Assembly: GCA_030652255.1 (NCBI GenBank)
Contig: JAUSAZ010000140.1
Span: 1-64,000, forward strand
Length of the DNA stretch: 64,000 nucleotides
Source of the DNA: Myxococcales bacterium
GTDB taxonomy: Bacteria; Myxococcota_A; Polyangia; Polyangiales; Ga0077539
Direction of reading: 5' to 3'
Shown here: one piece after another, positions 42,114 to 49,597 of the stretch
Numbering within the stretch: the first letter of the stretch is position 1
Layout of the letters: each line of letters starts with the position of its first letter
Translations under genes and position numbers: made by a program
Notes under the pieces: generated by a model
The model's input: only the letters and a program-made list of their open reading frames with translations
Databases searched by the model: none
What the model was told of the DNA's origin: nothing

Positions 42114-42611
42114 ATGTCACGAGAAGGTTCAGTTGCTCCCAAGGAGCGGGTCAACATCGTCTACAAGCCGGCGACCGGCAACGCGCAGGAGGAGGTCGAG
42201 CTCCCCCTGAAGATCATGATGGTCGGGGACTACACGCTCCGTCCCGACGACCAGGCGGTCGAGAACCGCAAGCCGATCAACGTGGACAAGGACAACTTCA
42301 ACCAGGTGCTCGGCGAGCAGAAGCTCGAGCTCAACCTGGGCGTCGCCGACAAGCTCTCCAACGAGCCCGGCGCGGAGATGGCCGTCAACCTGAAGTTCAA
42401 GAAGCTCTCGGACTTCACCCCCGAGGGCGTGGCCAACCAGGTGCCCGAGATGCGCAAGCTGCTCGAGCTGCGGTCGGCGCTCAACGCGCTCAAGGGCCCG
42501 CTGGGCAACGTGCCGGCGTTCCGCAAGAAGATCCAGGGGCTCCTCGGCGACGAGGACGGGCGCGCCAAGCTCATGCAGGAGCTCGGCCTCGGCGACAAGG
42601 GCGGCGCCTGA
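42114..42611 (+). CDS. tssB: T6SS contractile sheath small subunit TssB
   Basis: The 165-residue small sheath subunit (VipA-like) that forms heterodimers with TssC around the Hcp tube. The signature KERVNIVYKPATGNAQEEVELPLKIMMVGDY is followed by KPINVDKDNFNQVL, and the C-terminal helix has LRSALNALKGPLGNVPAFRKKIQ. GAGGAAGG sits 9 nt before the ATG. The tssC gene follows after 48 nt. Confidence 0.97.
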   Translation: MSREGSVAPKERVNIVYKPATGNAQEEVELPLKIMMVGDYTLRPDDQAVENRKPINVDKDNFNQVLGEQKLELNLGVADKLSNEPGAEMAVNLKFKKLSDFTPEGVANQVPEMRKLLELRSALNALKGPLGNVPAFRKKIQGLLGDEDGRAKLMQELGLGDKGGA

Positions 42612-42659
42612 TCGCTCCCGCGGAACACCAAAGAAACCCATCAAGGAATCACAGCACCC

Positions 42660-44141
42660 ATGAGTGACCTGAAGACCCAGTCCCAGGGCGGGACGCAGAC
42701 GCTGGAGCAGGGCTCGCTGCTCGACGAGATCCTCAACGAGGGGAAGATCAAGCCCAGCGAAGAGGGCTACGACATCGTCCGCCGCGGCGTGCAGCACTTC
42801 ATCGCGGAGATGCTCGCCCCCGGCCGCGCGACCGAGCGCGTCGACAAGAACATCGTCGACGCCATGATCGCGGAGATCGACTCGCGGCTGTCCGCGCAGA
42901 TCAACGCCATCCTGCATCACCCTGATTTCCAGCGGCTGGAGAGCGCCTGGCGCTCGTTGAAGTTCCTCGTCGACCGGGTGGACTTCCGCGAGAACATCAA
43001 GGTCGAGATGCTCAACTGCTCGAAGGAGGACCTCCTCAACGACTTCGAGGACTCCCCCGAGGTGCCCAAGAGCGGCCTCTACAAGCTGGTGTACTCGCGC
43101 GAGTACGGCACTTTCGGCGGCAAGCCCCTCGGCCTGATGGTGGGCAACTACGAGTTCGACGCGGGGCCCCAGGACATCTCGCTGATGCAGAAGATCGCGT
43201 CGGTCGCCGCCATGGCGCACGCGCCCTTCATCTCCGCCGCGGCGCCGAAGATGTTCGGCGAGGACAACTGGGAGAACCTCCCCAACCTCAAGGACCTCAA
43301 GTCCCTCTTCGAGGGCCCGCAGTACGCCCGCTGGCACGCGTTCCGCGAGAGCGAAGACGCGCGCTACGTGGGCCTCACGATGCCGCGCTTCCTGCTGCGC
43401 ATGCCCTACGGTGCGAGCACCATCCCGGTGAAGTCCTTCAACTTCGAGGAGGACGTCGTCGGCTCGCACGACAAGTACCTCTGGGGCAACGCCGCCGTGG
43501 CGATGGCCACCCGCGTGGCCGACTCCTTCGCGAAGTACCGCTGGTGCCCGAACATCATCGGCCCGCAGGCCGGCGGCACGGTCGAGGACCTCCCCCTGCA
43601 CCAGTACGAGGCCATGGGCGAGATCCAGACCAAGATCCCGACCGAGGTGCAGCTCACCGAGCGCCGCGAGTACGAGCTGTCGGAGGAGGGCTTCATCGGC
43701 CTCACCTTCCGCAAGGACTCCAACAACGCGTGCTTCTTCTCGGCGAACTCCGTGCAGAAGGCGAAGTACTTCGGCCAGAGCCCCGAAGGCCGCGAGGCGG
43801 AGACCAACTACCGCCTCGGCACGCAGCTCCCGTACATGTTCATCATGAACCGCCTCGCCCACTACCTGAAGGTGCTCCAGCGCGAGCAGATCGGGTCGTG
43901 GAAGGAGCGGGTCGACCTCGAGCGCGAGCTCAACACCTGGATCGGCCAGTACGTCGCGGACATGGACGACCCCGCCCCGGGCGTGCGCTCGCGCCGCCCG
44001 CTGCGCAAGGCCTCCATCGAGGTCAAGGAGGTCGAGGGCCAGCCCGGCTGGTACCGCTGCGACCTCAAGGTGCGCCCGCACTTCAAGTACATGGGCGCGG
44101 CCTTCACGCTGTCCCTCGTCGGCAAGCTCGACAAGGAATGA
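42660..44141 (+). CDS. tssC: T6SS contractile sheath large subunit TssC
   Basis: The 493-residue large sheath subunit (VipB-like), the part pulled apart by the recycling ATPase after contraction. Recognisable blocks are HHPDFQRLESAWRSLKFLVDR near the N-terminus, YGTFGGKPLGLMVGNYEF, FISAAAPKMFGEDNWENLPNLKDLK, RFLLRMPYG and the C-terminal HYLKVLQREQIGSWKERVDLERELNTWI. It is the last gene of the plus-strand T6SS run; hcp does not follow, and a convergent cupin gene ends 80 nt away. Confidence 0.97.
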   Translation: MSDLKTQSQGGTQTLEQGSLLDEILNEGKIKPSEEGYDIVRRGVQHFIAEMLAPGRATERVDKNIVDAMIAEIDSRLSAQINAILHHPDFQRLESAWRSLKFLVDRVDFRENIKVEMLNCSKEDLLNDFEDSPEVPKSGLYKLVYSREYGTFGGKPLGLMVGNYEFDAGPQDISLMQKIASVAAMAHAPFISAAAPKMFGEDNWENLPNLKDLKSLFEGPQYARWHAFRESEDARYVGLTMPRFLLRMPYGASTIPVKSFNFEEDVVGSHDKYLWGNAAVAMATRVADSFAKYRWCPNIIGPQAGGTVEDLPLHQYEAMGEIQTKIPTEVQLTERREYELSEEGFIGLTFRKDSNNACFFSANSVQKAKYFGQSPEGREAETNYRLGTQLPYMFIMNRLAHYLKVLQREQIGSWKERVDLERELNTWIGQYVADMDDPAPGVRSRRPLRKASIEVKEVEGQPGWYRCDLKVRPHFKYMGAAFTLSLVGKLDKE

Positions 44142-44219
44142 GTCCCGCCGCGGGTGGTCCCCTCGTCGGGTGATCGCCCGCCTCTCTCCCTCTCCTTCAA
44201 GACATCGAACGGGTGATGG

Positions 44220-44708
44220 TCAGCGCGTGAGCGCGGCGATGATGTCCGCGTGCGCGGGGTGGCTCGCCGTGAGCGCCACGCGGTCGGCCAGCTCGAGGTC
44301 GCTGAACTCGAAGCCCGGCGCCACCGTGCACCCCACCAGCGCCCAGCGGCCGCCCGGGGCCACGCGCGCGCCGAACCACTCGCCCGCGGGCACCACGGCC
44401 TGCGGCGCGGCGTCGGCGGCGCGGTGACCCACGACCAGCGTGCGCAGGGCGCCGTCTGGGGAGAGCGCGGTGACCTCCACGTCGCCGCCCGCGTAGTGGT
44501 GCCAGACCTCGTCGCTGCGGATGCGGTGCAGGGCGGAGAAGTTTCCCTCGGCGAGGAGGAAGTAGATCGCCGTGGAGGCGCTGCGCGGGCCGTCGAAGCC
44601 CACGGCGTGGACGGCGCGCGGGTCGCGGAAGGTCTCGCGGTACCAGCCTCCCTCGGGGTGCGGTCGGAGGTCGAGTCGGGCGATGAGGGCGCTGAGCTCA
44701 GGGTCCAT
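44220..44708 (-). CDS. Cupin family protein (DUF985 type)
   Basis: A 162-residue single-domain cupin of the DUF985 type. The family pattern is visible from MDPELSALIARLDLRPHPEGGWYRETFRD through STAIYFLLAEGNFSALHRIRSDEVWHHYAGG (metal-binding His region) to VPAGEWFGARVAPGGRWALVGCTVAPGFEF. The biochemical role of the family is poorly defined. ATG 44708 removes the upstream portion of the track ORF, which is translated from repeat copy 3. Confidence 0.9.
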   Translation of the reverse strand: MDPELSALIARLDLRPHPEGGWYRETFRDPRAVHAVGFDGPRSASTAIYFLLAEGNFSALHRIRSDEVWHHYAGGDVEVTALSPDGALRTLVVGHRAADAAPQAVVPAGEWFGARVAPGGRWALVGCTVAPGFEFSDLELADRVALTASHPAHADIIAALTR

Positions 44709-44765
44709 GCGCCGCACCGTCGCACGACGCGACTGGTCCTGCGTCGCAAGAGTTCGGGCGGGTAG

Positions 44766-45037
44766 GTAGGAGCGCCCGCCCACGCCGGGGGAGAAGAACC
44801 GCAAGGGTCGCAAGGGTCGCAAGGGAGAAGGAGATCGACAGCGCCACCGGGCGACGAACGCGAGTGTCCTACGGCCCATCCCATCCCATCCCATCCCTTG
44901 CGACCCTTGCGACCCTTGCGGTTCTTCTCCCCATCTCGTGCGCGCAGCGCGTGGGCGGGCGCTCCCCTCGGAGGGCGAGGCCGGTGCTCGCAGGCGCAGG
45001 AGGGCGCTCCGCTGAAGCCTTCAAAGTCCCCTGTGAG
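44766..45037. repeat. Compound palindromic repeat element, copy 3 (core inverted)
   Basis: A perfect 38-bp inverted repeat (44788-44825 and 44895-44932) repeats the CGCAAGGGT-unit arms of copy 2. The 69-bp core carries four CCCAT pentamers and the segment GAAGGAGATCGACAGCGCCACCGGGCGACGAACGCG, which is the reverse complement of the copy 2 core. The core is therefore flipped relative to copies 1 and 2. The right outer arm (GCGGGCGCTCCCCTCGGAGGGCGAGGCCGG, 44954-44983) matches copy 1 almost exactly, as does the tail GAAGCCTTCAAA. The left outer arm is only partly kept (GGAGCGCCCGCCCACGC). Confidence 0.88.
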
Positions 45038-45042
45038 ATGGG

Positions 45043-45408
45043 CTATCGGCTGAAGAACGACGCCTGCTGGAAGCGCATGCCCGCGAGGACCTGCTCGACG
45101 CGCTCGTCGGAGAGCGCCCCGATGCGTTCGCCGAGGAGGGCGCGCTCGACGGACGACACCTGCGAGACCACCACCACGCTCTGGCGGGCGAGGCCTCCCT
45201 CCCCGGGATCGAGCAGCACGTTGCCGGGCTCGTTGGCGCGTCCGAGGTTGGAGGTGAGCGCGCACACGATCACCGTCGTGAGGCGCGAGCGGTTGAAGAC
45301 GTCGTCCTGGAGCACCACGTGCGGATGGGGGTGGCCCGGCACCGAGCCCCGGGAGCCGTCGGGCGCGATCCAGAAGAGGTCGCCGCGGTGGATCGTCGCC
45401 CCGGTCAT
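45043..45408 (-). CDS. MazF/PemK-like endoribonuclease toxin
   Basis: A 121-residue protein of the PemK/MazF family, single-strand ribonucleases that act as toxins in type II toxin-antitoxin pairs. Matching segments are IHRGDLFWIAPDGSRG near the start, HPHVVLQDDVFNRSRLTTVIVCALTS, GNVLLDPGEGGLARQSVVVVSQVSSVER and a final helix. The Arg after the N-terminal strand and the S/T of the catalytic strand appear kept. No antitoxin gene precedes it; the gene begins 9 nt after the glutathione transferase stop. It may be an orphan toxin or a non-toxic family member. Repeat copy 3 abuts its stop codon. Confidence 0.85.
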   Translation of the reverse strand: MTGATIHRGDLFWIAPDGSRGSVPGHPHPHVVLQDDVFNRSRLTTVIVCALTSNLGRANEPGNVLLDPGEGGLARQSVVVVSQVSSVERALLGERIGALSDERVEQVLAGMRFQQASFFSR

Positions 45409-45417
45409 CGTCGCGGC

Positions 45418-46089
45418 TCAGCGCATGATCTCGTAGGGGCCGCCGCGCTCGATCGCGCGGAGGTACGCGGGGCGCGCGCGGATGCGCTCGAGGAAGGCCG
45501 CGGTGCGAGGCCGACGGGCCGAGGCGTCGCCGCGCGTGGAGCCCGCCTCCACCGGGAAGCTCATCTGGATGTCGGCGGCGGAGAACTCATCGCCCGCGAA
45601 CCACTCGGACTTCGCGAGCTCCGCCTCGATGAAGTCCATGTGCAGGGCGACCTGCGGGCCGACGTAGCCGGCGTTCACCTTCTCGGCGATGCCGCGCACG
45701 ACCGGCCGGAGGAAGAAGGGCATCGGGGACTTCGGCAGGCGCCTGAAGACCAGCGCGAGCAGCAGCGGCGGCATCGCGGACCCCTCGGCGTAGTGGAGCC
45801 AGTAGGTGAAGCGGCGGCGCTCGGCGGAGCCCGCCGGGGGGATGAGCCGGCCGGCGCCGTGGCGCTCCAGGAGATACTCGATGATGGCGCCCGACTCCGC
45901 GACGGTGACGTCCCCTTCGGTGATGACCGGCGACTTGCCGAGCGGGTGCACGGCGCGCAGCGACGCCGGGGCGAGCATGGTCTTCTTGTCGCGCTCGTAG
46001 GTCTTGAGCTCGTACTCGAGCCCGAGCTCTTCGAGCAGCCAGAGAACGCGCTGCGAGCGCGAGTTGTTGAGATGGTGGACCGTGATCAT
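45418..46089 (-). CDS. Glutathione S-transferase
   Basis: A 223-residue cytosolic glutathione S-transferase, which conjugates or reduces substrates with glutathione. The thioredoxin-like N-terminal domain is clear: MITVHHLNNSRSQRVLWLLEELGLEYEL, with Ser10 as the likely catalytic hydroxyl, then LGKSPVITEGDVTVAESGAIIEYL (cis-Pro and the E-S glutathione-binding pair). The all-helical C-terminal domain ends with the family pattern FSAADIQMSFP. It lies upstream of the MazF-like gene in what looks like a two-gene operon. Confidence 0.93.
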   Translation of the reverse strand: MITVHHLNNSRSQRVLWLLEELGLEYELKTYERDKKTMLAPASLRAVHPLGKSPVITEGDVTVAESGAIIEYLLERHGAGRLIPPAGSAERRRFTYWLHYAEGSAMPPLLLALVFRRLPKSPMPFFLRPVVRGIAEKVNAGYVGPQVALHMDFIEAELAKSEWFAGDEFSAADIQMSFPVEAGSTRGDASARRPRTAAFLERIRARPAYLRAIERGGPYEIMR

Positions 46090-46199
46090 GGGCGCGCCTT
46101 TCGTGGGGAACGGCGGAGCCTACGCGAAGCCGCACACCCTGGGCGGTGCGCCGTCACCGCAGAGCGGGGCAGTGGTTGTGGCGACGCCGCGACGACAGG

Positions 46200-46205
46200 T
46201 ACCTT
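46200..46205 (+). promoter_or_regulatory. -10 box of the lipoprotein gene at 46214
   Basis: TACCTT, in CAGGTACCTT, ends 8 nt before ATG 46214. The spacing supports this start over the track start at 46004, which lies inside the divergent glutathione transferase gene. Confidence 0.4.
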
Positions 46206-46213
46206 CCGCCGCC

Positions 46214-48310
46214 ATGAAGACTCCTCGGAGCATCCAGGGTGGGCGCGCGTTCATCGGCGCGCGGTGCGCTGCGGTGCTGTCGGCCATCGCCGCGTGCTCG
46301 CCGGTGAACATCGCGCTCCTGGATGCCGCCCGCGCGGACGCTCCCGTCGCGGACGCGCCCGCTGCGGACGCTCCGGTCACGGTCGACGCCGGCGCTGACG
46401 TGATCGTCCCGATGGTCGACGTCCCGGCGCCCATCGACGTCCCGGCGCCCATCGATGTGCCCGCGCCCATCGACGTGCCCGCGCGCCCCGACGTGGGGGT
46501 CGACGTGCCCTGCGCGGCGGGGTCGACCCGCTGCGGCGCTGCGTGCGTGAGCACCGCGACCGACCTCGCCCACTGCGGCGCCTGCGGTCGCGCCTGCGCC
46601 CCCGCCCACGCGGCGGCGGTGTGCGCGGCCGGGGCGTGCCAGGTCGGCCGCTGCGACACCGGGTACGTCGACTGCGACGGCGACGCGGCCAACGGCTGCG
46701 AGGCGATGCCCACGAGCGACGCGCGCAACTGCGGCGGCTGCGGCATCGCCTGCGGCGGGGCGGCGACCTGCGTGGCGGGCGCGTGCGTGTGCGCCGGCGT
46801 GACGTGCGCCGGGCGCTGCGCCGACCTGGCGACGGACCGCGCGAACTGCGGCGCGTGCGGCTACGCGTGCGCGCCGGGCGTGGCGTGCGCGTCGGCCCGC
46901 TGCGGGTCGATGGCCTGCGCGCCGGGGCTCACGGAGTGCGGCGGGCGATGCGTCGACGCGGCGAACGACGAGGCCCACTGCGGCGCCTGCGGGCGCGTGT
47001 GCGGCGCGGGCACGACGTGCGTGCGCGGGGCCTGCGGGGCGACCCCGTGGTTCCAGCAGTACGGCGGATCGGGCGACGACGCCGTGAGCGCGCTGGCCCG
47101 CGACCCGGCGGGCAACCTGCTCGCGGGGGGATCGTTCGCGTCGTCGATCACCCTCGGGCCGATGACCCACACGGGCGCGGCGCGGGGGTGGATCGCGAAG
47201 TACTCGCCGGACGGCACCGTGCTCTGGTCGGCGGCGCTCGGCGGCGCGGTGTGGTCCGTCGCCGCCGACGCGGCGGGCAACGTCTACGCCGTGGGCTCCT
47301 TCAGCGGCACCACCACCATCGGCGGGCGCATGCTCGGGTCGGCGGGCAGCACCGACTGGTTCGCGGCGAGCTACACGCCCCTCGGGGCGCTCCGCTGGGC
47401 GGTGCGTCACGGCGGCACCGGGAGCGACAGCGCGCAGCGGGTGTCGGTCGACGCCGCGGGCCGGGTATGGGTGGCGGGCTACTTCTCCGGGACGACGGTC
47501 TTCGACGGGCGCTCGCTGCCGTCGCGCGGTGCCAACGACATGTTCGTGGCGCAGCTTGGCGCGGCGGACGGCTCGGCGCAGAACGTCGTGAGCTTCGGCG
47601 GCGCCGCGTCCGACTACATGGGCGGCCTCGCGGCCGAGCCCGGCGACGGGGCGACGGTGCTCATCGGCTTCGGCACCCGGCTCTTCGTGGGGTCGACGGA
47701 GATCATGGGCACCGCGGTCGCCGGGGCGATCCTGCGCTTCGGGCCCGACCTCTCGCTGCGGTGGAACACCGTCCTGCGCGGCGCCTCGAACGTCAACGTG
47801 AGCGACCTGGCGCGCGACGCCTCGGGCAACCTCTACGCGGCGGGCGAGTTCGCCGCGGGGCCGCTGCGGGTCGGCGCCGGGAGCTTCGGCGGGAGCTACT
47901 ACAACGGCTTCGTGGTGAGCGTCGACGCGGCGGGCGCGTTCCGCTGGGGCGCCGAGGCGGTCGGCAACCCGGGCACGACCGGCCACGAGGGCGTCGACGC
48001 GCTCAGCGTCGGCCCCGACGGGACGCTCTTCGCCATCGGGTACACCGACTCGACGGTGTTCAGCATCGGCGGTCGGTCGGTGCCCACGGCGGGCGGACGC
48101 GCCAACTGGCTCGCGGCCTTCAGCGCGTCGGGCGCGGTGACCTCGGCGCGGCTGCACGCCACGGGGCTGTCCATCTACGAGCAGACCGTCTCGGCGGGCA
48201 CCAACGACGTGGTCATCGGCGGCAAGATGGTCGGCACCGGGATCATCGAGGGCAACGCCGTCGCGCGGACCACGGGCGGCGACGCCTTCCTCTCCCGGTC
48301 GCCTCGTTGA
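46214..48310 (+). CDS. Large Cys-rich lipoprotein with propeller repeats
   Basis: A 698-residue lipoprotein (lipobox LSAIAAC). A long D-V-P linker (VDVPAPIDVPAPIDVPAPIDV) is followed by a Cys-rich region of about 180 residues with repeated ATDLAHCGACGRAC-like units, as seen in other myxobacterial surface proteins. About 370 residues of beta-propeller-like repeats follow (GNLLAGGSFASSITLGPMTHTG, GNVYAVGSFSGTTTIGG, GRVWVAGYFSGTTVFDG). The blade motif carries the D-x-x-G-N/R start typical of SBBP-type repeats. Function is probably surface binding or adhesion, by inference only. Confidence 0.8.
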   Translation: MKTPRSIQGGRAFIGARCAAVLSAIAACSPVNIALLDAARADAPVADAPAADAPVTVDAGADVIVPMVDVPAPIDVPAPIDVPAPIDVPARPDVGVDVPCAAGSTRCGAACVSTATDLAHCGACGRACAPAHAAAVCAAGACQVGRCDTGYVDCDGDAANGCEAMPTSDARNCGGCGIACGGAATCVAGACVCAGVTCAGRCADLATDRANCGACGYACAPGVACASARCGSMACAPGLTECGGRCVDAANDEAHCGACGRVCGAGTTCVRGACGATPWFQQYGGSGDDAVSALARDPAGNLLAGGSFASSITLGPMTHTGAARGWIAKYSPDGTVLWSAALGGAVWSVAADAAGNVYAVGSFSGTTTIGGRMLGSAGSTDWFAASYTPLGALRWAVRHGGTGSDSAQRVSVDAAGRVWVAGYFSGTTVFDGRSLPSRGANDMFVAQLGAADGSAQNVVSFGGAASDYMGGLAAEPGDGATVLIGFGTRLFVGSTEIMGTAVAGAILRFGPDLSLRWNTVLRGASNVNVSDLARDASGNLYAAGEFAAGPLRVGAGSFGGSYYNGFVVSVDAAGAFRWGAEAVGNPGTTGHEGVDALSVGPDGTLFAIGYTDSTVFSIGGRSVPTAGGRANWLAAFSASGAVTSARLHATGLSIYEQTVSAGTNDVVIGGKMVGTGIIEGNAVARTTGGDAFLSRSPR

Positions 48311-48330
48311 AGTTACATGGTGCCTGCCCG

Positions 48331-49563
48331 ATGGACGCGATCGAGATGCTGAAGCGCGTCCAGCCGATGACCGCAGGGGGCGCCGGGCCTGGGGCAGCCC
48401 TCGTCGCCGCGCTGGCGCTGCTCGCGGGCTGCGGTGACGCCGCGCCGCCGGATCGTCCGCCCGGCGGGGCGCCGCAGCGCTCGCTGGTCACGAGCACCGC
48501 GCCGTCGCGGGTGCTGGCCATCGGGTCGAACTACATCTCCGGCACGGCGTGGTCGGTGGCGCCGGACGGCACGTCGCGGCCGCTGCCGCTCGGCGCGACG
48601 GGCGACACGGTGGTGCGCTCGCTGGGCGAGGTGATCGCGGTGCTCAACCGCGACCCCAGCCAGGCGGACAACCTCACGCTGCTCGAAGAGCGCGCGGGCG
48701 CCATGGTGCTGGTGAGCCAGGTCGACCTGCGGATGCCCTCCGAGCGCGACGCGTACCGCACGGCCAACCCCCACGACGTCATCGCCCTCGACGCGGGCGC
48801 GCTGCTGGTGGCGCGCTACAACGTGCCCGGGCTCGCGGTGGTCGACGTGGCGCGGGCGGAGGTGGTGCGCACCGTCGACCTCGCGCCGTACCGCGGCGCG
48901 GCGCGGCTGCCCAACCCCGACGCGTTCTACCGGGTGGGCGATCGCATCTACGTGACGCTCCAGCGCCTCGACGACGTGATCAATCCCACGCAGCGGGGGA
49001 TGCTGGTGCAGCTCGACGCCCGCACCCTGGCGGTCACGGCGACGCTCGAGCTCCCGCTGGTGAACCCCGTCGGGGCGATGGTCCCGGTGCGCGAGGGGGT
49101 GGTGCGCCTGGCCATGATCGGGAGCTACGCCGTGGTGGGCGACGGCGGGGTGCTGGAGCTCGACCTGCGCGGTGAGGCGCCGACGGCGGAGGTGATCGTG
49201 CGCGACGCCGACCTGCCCGCGGAGGTGCGCGGCAACATCGACGGGCTCGCGGTCATCGACGACGACACGATGGTGCTGAAGGTGGTGGGCGAGCGGCGGC
49301 CGGGGCGGGACATCGACGTGCTGCGGGTGCTGCGCTACGAGCGCCGGGCGCGGACGGCGCGGGTGCTGGTGCAGCGCGGGGTGTGGAGCGGGGCGGCGCC
49401 GGTGGTGCTGGGCGACACGGTGTACGTGGGCGACCCGGGGGAGGGCGCCGGGCACGCGGGGGCGGGGGTGCGGCGGTACACCCTGGCGGGCGACGCCCGG
49501 GGCGCGGCGGCGGCGGCGGTGGGGGTGGAGATGTTCCCCTACGACCTGCACGCGGCGCCGTAG
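48331..49563 (+). CDS. Lipoprotein with propeller-like repeats
   Basis: A 410-residue lipoprotein with lipobox LALLAGC. The start is ATG 48331, or ATG 48367 (MTAGG), which would give a more typical signal-peptide length; the track's long ORF is upstream read-through. The mature sequence contains repeated beta strands of a propeller type (HDVIALDAGALLVARYNVPGLAVVDVARAEVVRTVDLA, DRIYVTLQRLDDV, MLVQLDARTLAVTATLEL). No specific family is recognised. It lies 20 nt after the preceding lipoprotein gene and is probably in its operon. Confidence 0.72.
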   Translation: MDAIEMLKRVQPMTAGGAGPGAALVAALALLAGCGDAAPPDRPPGGAPQRSLVTSTAPSRVLAIGSNYISGTAWSVAPDGTSRPLPLGATGDTVVRSLGEVIAVLNRDPSQADNLTLLEERAGAMVLVSQVDLRMPSERDAYRTANPHDVIALDAGALLVARYNVPGLAVVDVARAEVVRTVDLAPYRGAARLPNPDAFYRVGDRIYVTLQRLDDVINPTQRGMLVQLDARTLAVTATLELPLVNPVGAMVPVREGVVRLAMIGSYAVVGDGGVLELDLRGEAPTAEVIVRDADLPAEVRGNIDGLAVIDDDTMVLKVVGERRPGRDIDVLRVLRYERRARTARVLVQRGVWSGAAPVVLGDTVYVGDPGEGAGHAGAGVRRYTLAGDARGAAAAAVGVEMFPYDLHAAP

Positions 49564-49581
49564 GGGCACGGGCGGGCGTGA

Positions 49582-49587
49582 TAGCGT
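49582..49587 (+). promoter_or_regulatory. -10 box of the ClpV-like gene
   Basis: TAGCGT, in GTGATAGCGT, ends 10 nt before ATG 49598. No ribosome-binding sequence lies between, so a very short or absent leader is likely. Confidence 0.4.
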
Positions 49588-49597
49588 TCGCGCCCCG

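Noticed and set aside
44766-45037. MazF antitoxin hidden in repeat copy 3
   Set aside because: The sequence is the repeat element with no start codon plus ribosome site giving a plausible antitoxin, and it lies downstream of the toxin gene.
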